Shown: positions 59,030 to 64,000 of the stretch, piece by piece
How the letters are laid out: each line of letters opens with the position of its first letter
Numbering within the stretch: the stretch's first letter is position 1
Assembly (NCBI GenBank): GCA_009885995.1
Contig: VFJQ01000014.1
Coordinates: forward strand, 1-64,000
Length of the DNA stretch: 64,000 nt
Origin: Verrucomicrobiota bacterium
GTDB taxonomy: Bacteria > Verrucomicrobiota > Verrucomicrobiia > Chthoniobacterales > Chthoniobacteraceae
Direction: 5' to 3'
Made by a program: the position numbers and the translations under genes
Notes under the pieces: generated by a model
The model's database searches: none
Told to the model about the DNA's origin: nothing
What the model saw: the letters and a program-made list of their open reading frames with translations, nothing else

Positions 59030-60759
59030 TTGGTTTTGTTGCGCAGCCACTCGTCCACGCGCTGCTCGAGCAGCGAGAGCGGCAGCGCGCCGCCGAGCAG
59101 CACCACGTCGTGGAATTCCTTCACGTCGAACTTTCCGCCGAGCTGCTTCGTCGCGCGGGCGCGCAGCGCTTTGATCTTCAGCTCGCCGATCTTGTAAGCG
59201 AGCGCCTGGCCGGGCCACGAGATGTAGCGATCGACTTCGTTGACGATGTCCTGCTCGGACTTCGGCGCGTTGTCGCGGAAGAACGCGATGGCCTTTTTGC
59301 GATCCCAATGAAACGCGTGGATGCCCGTATCGACGACGAGTCGCACCGCGCGCCACATCTCGTAGGTGAGCTGGCCGAACTTGTCGTAAGGATCGTTGTA
59401 GAGCCCGAGTTCACTGCCGAGCGATTCCGCGTAGAGCGCCCAGCCCTCGACGTAGGCGGTGTATTCCCCGTGCTGGCGGAAGTGCGGCAACTCGCCCTGC
59501 TCCTGCGCGAGCGCGATCTGGAGGTGATGCCCCGGCACGCACTCGTGCAGCGAGAGCGCCATCATCTCCCAGCGCGGACGGCTCTCCGGTTTGTAGGTGT
59601 TCACGAAGTAGGTGCCCGCGCGCGAGCCGTCGGCGGCAGGCTGGCGGTAGTAGGCGGCGGTCGTGTCGGGCGCCATCTTCGCGGGGACCGGCTCGACGCC
59701 ATACGGCAGGCGCGGGAACGTGCGGAAAAGTTTCACGAGCAGCGGGTCGATGCGCTTGGCCGTGGCTTGGTATTCGAGCAGCAGCTGCTTCTCGTCGGCG
59801 CAGTAGAAGCGCGGATCGGTGCGCAGGAACGCGAAGAACTCCGGCAGCGTGCCCGCGAAGCCGGCCTGCGTTTTCACCTTCTCCATCTCGCCGCGGATGC
59901 ATGCGACTTCGCTCAGGCCGATGTCGTGGATCTGTTTCGGCGTGAGCGTCGTGGTGGTGAAAGTGCGCGCGACGTGAGCATACATCGCTTCTCCCTCGGG
60001 CAGCCGCCACGCGCCGATGCCGTCGAGGCACGCGGGCAGATAATCGCTCGTGAAGAACTTCTCGAATCGCTGAAACGCCGGCAGCACTGACTCGGCGACC
60101 GCCGTCTTCGCCGCGCTCGTGAGGCGCACGCGATCTTTGTCCCCGATGCCCGCCGCGAAGTGCAGCAGCGGCTTGAAAAACGAACTCTGCTCCGGCGTCG
60201 CGACGAGTTGCTTCGCGATCTGCCCCGGCAATCGCTGCATCGTCACCTTTGGCTGCACGAGCCCGCGTCGCACGCCTTCGCGCATGAGCGCGATGGTCTG
60301 ATCCATGTAAGCGCCGAAGCCGCGCAGCCGCGCGATCCAGTCCTCGTAGTCCTTCACCGTTTCGAAGCGCAGCGCGTCGCCGAGTTCGTCCTCGGTCTGG
60401 ATACCGCTGCGCTGATCGAGCGGGATCAGGTAGCGACCGAAGCGGAAGCCCTCGACGGACCGTTCGTAGTTCAGCCGGAACATGTCGAAGTTGAGCTGCT
60501 CCGCCGGCGGCAGCGCGTCGCGGCGGATCGCGGTGAGTTGTTCGAGCACCTGCTTGTCGCGTGCGTGCTCGCGCTCGATGGCGGCGAGGCTCATGTCGGG
60601 CCAGCGATCGTTCCAGCGCCGGTCGCCGAGCTGCGAAGCCCAGGTCGGCGAAGTCTCCATCGTGTGCTCCCATTCGGCGTCGAAGAGCGCGTGGAGCCTT
60701 TGCGCGTCGTCGGCGGAGGCCGATAGGACTAATGCGACGAATAGGACGAATGGTTTCAT
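59026..60759 (-). CDS. DUF885 zinc-peptidase-like secreted protein
   Basis: A 577-residue DUF885 protein, related to gluzincin carboxypeptidases. The zinc site is HECVPGHH (His405-His412 region), with the third ligand probably in EGWALYAESLG. The signal peptide MKPFVLFVALVLSASA is encoded by a 9-base tandem repeat (60727-60753). Family members are exported peptidases of poorly known specificity. The ATG overlaps the epimerase stop by four bases and the TGA overlaps the next peptidase start, making it part of the coupled cluster. A role in cutting peptides before hydroxyproline recovery is inferred from position. Confidence 0.9.
60727..60753. repeat. Three tandem 9-base units encoding a signal peptide
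   Basis: On the plus strand the units are GACTAATGC, GACGAATAG and GACGAATGG. On the minus strand they encode PFVLFVALV in the DUF885 signal peptide. There is no inverted partner nearby. The unit size matches one arm of the hairpin elements elsewhere, but the sequence differs. Confidence 0.7.
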
Positions 60760-61634
60760 GGGAGAATGCCTGAGCGATACGGGTCGTGTTCGTCGAAGAC
60801 GAGCGCGGTTTCGGCGGTGATGTAGGCGGTGCCGGTGATCGTCGGCTCGATGATGCCGCGCGCGCGATCGAGCCAGCGGTAGCGCGCGGTGAACTCGCTG
60901 CCGATGATGCTCTCCTGCACGAGCGTCGCGCCTTCCGCGAGCCTTCCATCGGCGGCGAGGCACGCGAGCCGCGCGCTCGTGCCGGTGCCGCACGGCGAGC
61001 GGTCGTAGGCTTTGCCGGGGCAGAGCACGAAGTTACGCGCGCCGTCGTAGAGGATGACGTGATCGACCTCGGGGAAGCCGCCCGCATTCACCGCGCGCCG
61101 CGCGCGCCACGCGAAGTCGGTGAGCGCATCCACGTTCGCGCGGTGGAGCTGCTGGCCGTGGTCGTCGATGAGGAAGAACCAGTTCCCGCCATAAGCCACG
61201 TCGCCGGTGAAGCCGCCGGTGTTCACCGCCTTCGCCTTGCGATGCGACGGCACATTCACGATCGAGACGGAGCCGTCAGCGTGGAGCGTCGCCGTGACGA
61301 CGCCGACCGCCGTCTCGATCCGATGTTCGCCCGGCGCGATCCGTCCGAGGTGCGCGAGCGTGACAACGAGACCGATTGCGCCGTGGCCGCACATCCCGAG
61401 GCAGCAGGCGTTGTCGAAGAAGATCACGCCCGTCGGTTCGATGAGCAACGCCCCGACGAGAACGTCCGAGCCGCGCGGTTCGGCGAGGACGGCGCGGCGG
61501 AAGTCGTCGTGCCGTTCGCGGAAGATCGCGAGCTTCTCCGCGACACTCCCGCCGCCGAGATCCGGCCCGCCCGCGATCACGACGCGCGTCGGCTCGCCGG
61601 CGGTGTGGGAGTCGATGACTTGAACGCGCTTCAC
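60756..61634 (-). CDS. 4-hydroxyproline 2-epimerase (proline racemase family)
   Basis: A 292-residue proline racemase-fold enzyme. Both catalytic cysteines are present: Cys82 in GMCGHG and Cys215 in SPCGTGTSA. This separates epimerases/racemases from trans-3-hydroxyproline dehydratases, where the first Cys is replaced. The start VQVIDSHTAGEPTRVV is characteristic of the hydroxyproline branch. It would convert trans-4-hydroxy-L-proline to cis-4-hydroxy-D-proline. It starts with GTG overlapping the stop of the DapA-fold gene (GTGA) and overlaps the DUF885 gene downstream, so it is coupled on both sides. Confidence 0.92.
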   Translation of the reverse strand: MKRVQVIDSHTAGEPTRVVIAGGPDLGGGSVAEKLAIFRERHDDFRRAVLAEPRGSDVLVGALLIEPTGVIFFDNACCLGMCGHGAIGLVVTLAHLGRIAPGEHRIETAVGVVTATLHADGSVSIVNVPSHRKAKAVNTGGFTGDVAYGGNWFFLIDDHGQQLHRANVDALTDFAWRARRAVNAGGFPEVDHVILYDGARNFVLCPGKAYDRSPCGTGTSARLACLAADGRLAEGATLVQESIIGSEFTARYRWLDRARGIIEPTITGTAYITAETALVFDEHDPYRSGILP

Positions 61635-62551
61635 TTTCGCTTCGGAACTTTCGGCGCGGTGGCGATGGTTTCGTGGATGACCTTGAGCACGGTCTTGCGC
61701 TCCGCACCGGTGAGCGGCAGGCGCGGAGCGCGCGTCCACTCGCGACCGAGGCCGCACTCCTGCACGGCGAGCTTGATGTATTGCACGAACTTCACGTGGA
61801 CATCGAGGTGCATGAGCGGCGTGAACCAGCGATAGACCTCGCGCGCTTTCTCCCACTCGCCGCGCTGCATCAACTCCCACAGCCACTGGTTGTGCGCGGG
61901 CAGCGCGATGCCGGCGCCGGCGACCCAGCCGTCGATGCCGAGCACGGCGCTCTCGAGCACGAGATCATCGACGCCGGTGAAGAGCGCGTAGCGGTCGCCG
62001 ACGACGCGGCGCAGGTCGGTGAGGCGCCGCGTGTCGCCGCTGCTCTCCTTGATCGCGACGAAGTTCTTCACGCTCGCGAGCCGTGCGAACATCTCGGGCG
62101 TCACCTCGTTCGCGTAGCTGATCGGGTTGTTGTAGATCATCAGCGGCAGCGCGGTCGCCTTCGCGACGGTGCGGAAATGCGCGAGGCGCTCCTCGGGATC
62201 GGGCGAGCGATAGCTCATCGGCGGCAGCACCATCGCGCCGTCGGCGCCGAGCTTCTCGCAGTCGCGCACGTAGCGCGCGGCCTCGGCGGTCGCGGCTTCG
62301 GCCACACCGCTGAGCACGGGCACGCGACCCTTCACATCTGCGATCATCTCGCGCATCACGAGCCGCTTCTCATCGCCGGTGAGCGTCTGGTTTTCGCCGA
62401 GCGAACCGAGGAAGACGATGCCGGTGATGCCGCTCGCGATGAGCGCGTCGGTGTGGCGGGCGGTCGCTTCGAGATCGAGCGAGCCGTCCTTGTGCATCTG
62501 CGTGGTGATGGCGGGGAATACGCCGCGCCAGGCGTGAGGAGATTTCTTCAT
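61631..62551 (-). CDS. DapA-fold aldolase/deaminase, likely 1-pyrroline-4-hydroxy-2-carboxylate deaminase
   Basis: A 306-residue TIM-barrel protein of the dihydrodipicolinate synthase family: FPAITTQMHKDGSLDLEA, FLGSLGENQTL (in place of GTTGE), Tyr140 in LMIYNNP and the Schiff-base Lys168 in FVAIKESSGD. In hydroxyproline catabolism a DapA-fold deaminase turns pyrroline-4-hydroxy-2-carboxylate into 2-oxoglutarate semialdehyde. The tight coupling to the epimerase gene (GTGA overlap) supports that over lysine synthesis. It is the first gene of the cluster; a 9-base inverted repeat lies 34-74 bases upstream of its ATG. Confidence 0.88.
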   Translation of the reverse strand: MKKSPHAWRGVFPAITTQMHKDGSLDLEATARHTDALIASGITGIVFLGSLGENQTLTGDEKRLVMREMIADVKGRVPVLSGVAEAATAEAARYVRDCEKLGADGAMVLPPMSYRSPDPEERLAHFRTVAKATALPLMIYNNPISYANEVTPEMFARLASVKNFVAIKESSGDTRRLTDLRRVVGDRYALFTGVDDLVLESAVLGIDGWVAGAGIALPAHNQWLWELMQRGEWEKAREVYRWFTPLMHLDVHVKFVQYIKLAVQECGLGREWTRAPRLPLTGAERKTVLKVIHETIATAPKVPKRK

Positions 62552-62584
62552 CCTTCGTAGGTTAAACACGCGCGAAGGCGGCAT

Positions 62585-62625
62585 CTTGTCTGAATCCGCT
62601 CGGCGGGACGGGAAAATCAGACAAG
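62585..62625. promoter_or_regulatory. Inverted repeat in the divergent promoter region of the hydroxyproline cluster
   Basis: CTTGTCTGA (62585-62593) and TCAGACAAG (62617-62625) are perfect inverted copies, 32 bases apart start to start, about three helical turns. They lie in the 105-base space between the DapA-fold gene and the divergent EamA gene. This is a good candidate operator. No clear -35/-10 boxes are visible around it. Confidence 0.55.
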
Positions 62626-62656
62626 CAAACCGGGGTGGCGCGGGCATGATGCGGCC

Positions 62657-63580
62657 ATGTCCCTCTCCACGCCGAACCATCTCGCCAGCGCGCGCGTCGC
62701 GCTGGCGGTCGCGGTCGCGTGTGTATCGACCGGCGCGATCTTCGCGCGGGTGGCGGAGTGCCCCGCGCTCGCGATTGCGGCGTGGCGGATGACCTTCGCG
62801 ACAGCGCTCGTCTCACTCGCGCTGGTGCGCTGGTGGCCGGAGTTGCGTGCGTTGAAGCGGCGCGACTTCGCGCTCGGCGGGGCTGCGGGGCTGTGCCTCG
62901 CGATTCATTTCGCCACGTGGATTTCCTCGCTCGAATACACCACCGTCGCGAGCAGCACGGTGCTCGTGAACACCATGCCGCTCTGGGTCGCGCTGCTCTC
63001 TCGATTCATCACCCGCGAATCCATCAGCCGCCGCGCGTGGGCCGGCATCGCGCTCAGCTTCGTCGGAGCGGCGATCATCGCGGGCAGCGACTTCCGCATC
63101 GGAGGCCCGGCGCTGCTCGGCGACGCGCTCGCCCTCGTGGGCGGGCTCGCTGCCGCGATCTATCTGCTGCTCGGGCGGCAACTGCGCGCGCACCTTTCGC
63201 TGCCAAGCTACTGCGCACTCACCTACGGCGCGGCGACGTGCGCGCTGTGGCTCATCGTCGCCATCGCCGGCACGCAGGCGTCCGGCTTCTCCGGCAGAAC
63301 GTGGGGCGCGATCGCCGGCATGGCGGTGGTCGCGCAGATCGGCGGGCACACGCTTTACAATTGGTCGCTCAAGCACCTCTCCACGAGCGCGGTCGCGGTC
63401 GCGCTGCTCGGCGAGCCGATCGGCAGCTCGCTGCTCGCGTGGCGGCTCTTCGGCGAAGTGCCGCCGCCCGCGAGCCTCGGCGGCGCGGCGCTCGTGCTGT
63501 TCGGGATTTATTTTGCCGCGACTGCGAGCACGCACCGTCCTTCCGGGGAGTATGCAGCGGACGAACGCGCGTCGATGTAG
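62657..63580 (+). CDS. EamA-type (DMT) transporter
   Basis: A 307-residue membrane protein with ten predicted segments in two EamA repeats: ALAIAAWRMTFATALVSLALV, TTVASSTVLVNTMPLWVALL, and in the second half HTLYNWSLKHLSTSAVAVALLGEPIGSSLLAW. The drug/metabolite transporter family moves amino acids, their derivatives or nucleotide sugars. It is divergent from the hydroxyproline cluster, sharing the region with the inverted repeat, so it may export or import a pathway compound. It is followed by a sulfatase gene after 10 bases. Confidence 0.92.
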   Translation: MSLSTPNHLASARVALAVAVACVSTGAIFARVAECPALAIAAWRMTFATALVSLALVRWWPELRALKRRDFALGGAAGLCLAIHFATWISSLEYTTVASSTVLVNTMPLWVALLSRFITRESISRRAWAGIALSFVGAAIIAGSDFRIGGPALLGDALALVGGLAAAIYLLLGRQLRAHLSLPSYCALTYGAATCALWLIVAIAGTQASGFSGRTWGAIAGMAVVAQIGGHTLYNWSLKHLSTSAVAVALLGEPIGSSLLAWRLFGEVPPPASLGGAALVLFGIYFAATASTHRPSGEYAADERASM

Positions 63581-63590
63581 GCGGCCCGCC

Positions 63591-64000
63591 ATGCGCATCC
63601 TTCTCGCTCTCGTCCTCGCCTTCACCATCACGCGCGCCGCCGACCGTCCGCCGAACGTGATCTTCATCATGGCCGACGATCTCGGCTTCTCCGACCTCGG
63701 CTGCTACGGCTCGGAAATCGCGACGCCGAATCTCGACGGGCTCGCGAAGGACGGGCTGCGCTTCACGCAATTCTACAACACGGCGCGCTGCTGGCCTTCG
63801 CGCTCCGTGCTGCTCTCGGGTTACTACGCGCAGGCGATCCGGCGCGACACGGTCGAGGGCGTGCAGAGCGGTGGAAAAGGCGTGCGGCCCGCGTGGGCGC
63901 GGCTGCTGCCGGAGATGCTGAAGACGCAGGGCTATCGCTCGTATCACTCCGGCAAGTGGCACGTGGACGGCAAGCCGATGGAGTGCGGCTTCGATCACAG
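63591..64000 (+). CDS. Secreted sulfatase (N-terminal part, runs off the window)
   Basis: The first ~136 residues of a formylglycine sulfatase: signal peptide MRILLALVLAFTITRA, metal motif IFIMADDLGFSDLG (Asp29, Asp30), and Cys67 in TARCWPSRS, the CxPxR-type site with Ser at the fourth place. HSGKWHVDGKPME is the next family block. It lies 10 bases after the EamA gene on the same strand, so sulfatases flank the hydroxyproline region on both sides. The rest is beyond the window. Confidence 0.9.
   Translation, partial: MRILLALVLAFTITRAADRPPNVIFIMADDLGFSDLGCYGSEIATPNLDGLAKDGLRFTQFYNTARCWPSRSVLLSGYYAQAIRRDTVEGVQSGGKGVRPAWARLLPEMLKTQGYRSYHSGKWHVDGKPMECGFDH

Noticed and set aside
60756-61634. Proline-racemase-fold protein considered as trans-3-hydroxyproline dehydratase
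   Set aside because: The dehydratases lack the first catalytic Cys; here both Cys82 and Cys215 are present.
61631-62551. DapA-fold protein considered as dihydrodipicolinate synthase for lysine synthesis
   Set aside because: The GTTGE motif is replaced by GSLGE, and the gene is coupled to a hydroxyproline-type epimerase and peptidases rather than lysine genes.

Overview
The window looks like a chromosomal segment of a GC-rich Verrucomicrobiota bacterium, or a close relative in the Planctomycetes-Verrucomicrobia-Chlamydiae group. The evidence is the mix of families: DUF1501, DUF1800 and DUF1549/DUF1553 (planctomycete-type cytochrome) proteins, DUF1080 proteins, secreted sulfatases, an autotransporter-type beta-strand repeat protein with a PEP-CTERM anchor, TIGR03790 and DUF2851 proteins, and a long IspG with an extra central domain. 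Most start codons lack a Shine-Dalgarno sequence. Gene names rest on motif recognition by eye; no database search was run.

Layout. 1-5.7 kb: the end of an IS630-type transposase, then (minus strand) cdsA-dxr-rseP-ispG for phospholipid precursor, isoprenoid and site-2 protease functions. 5.7-6.8 kb: a gap with a hairpin repeat, a possible gene remnant and an orphan DpnI-type winged-helix gene, where many bacteria have pyrH-frr-uppS. 6.8-13.4 kb: rpsB-tsf, a DUF3820 gene, a Spy-like periplasmic protein, glyQS, thyA-folA and a small membrane protein. 13.4-23 kb: katG, a secreted protein with a His/Cys pair, CHAD and GAF proteins, trpC, a Gfo/Idh oxidoreductase and a large beta-repeat surface protein. 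23-27.5 kb: a 2-keto-acid (semialdehyde) pair (FAH-fold protein and aldehyde dehydrogenase), two DUF1080 proteins and a receiver protein. 27.5-39.6 kb: three DUF1501 proteins, DUF1800, a cytochrome/DUF1549/DUF1553 protein, a secreted esterase, an EF-hand protein, and an ECF sigma factor with its FecR/LamG partner. 39.6-48.9 kb: an RsmB-like methyltransferase, an MBL-TIGR03790-DUF2851 operon, recN, a DUF1460 amidase-like protein and a saccharopine-dehydrogenase-like enzyme.

The most striking region is 48.9-62.6 kb. Nine minus-strand genes are packed head to tail, most overlapping by 4 bases. In order of transcription they are: a DapA-fold deaminase, a hydroxyproline epimerase with both catalytic cysteines, a DUF885 peptidase, a prolyl-oligopeptidase-type peptidase, a fusion of two zinc-peptidase domains and a sulfatase, a second sulfatase, an enolase-superfamily enzyme like cis-3-hydroxyproline dehydratase or hydroxyproline-betaine epimerase, a DadA-like FAD dehydrogenase and a PAS-AraC regulator. 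With the semialdehyde dehydrogenase at 23 kb, these could take hydroxyproline-containing, sulfated protein material to 2-oxoglutarate. Both secreted peptidases in the middle carry an N-terminal domain resembling the beta domain of the VHL protein.

A second theme is a set of hairpin elements at 1.1, 4.7, 5.8 and 11.9 kb. Their left arms are almost free of T and are built from 7-9 base tandem units. One lies in frame inside ispG.
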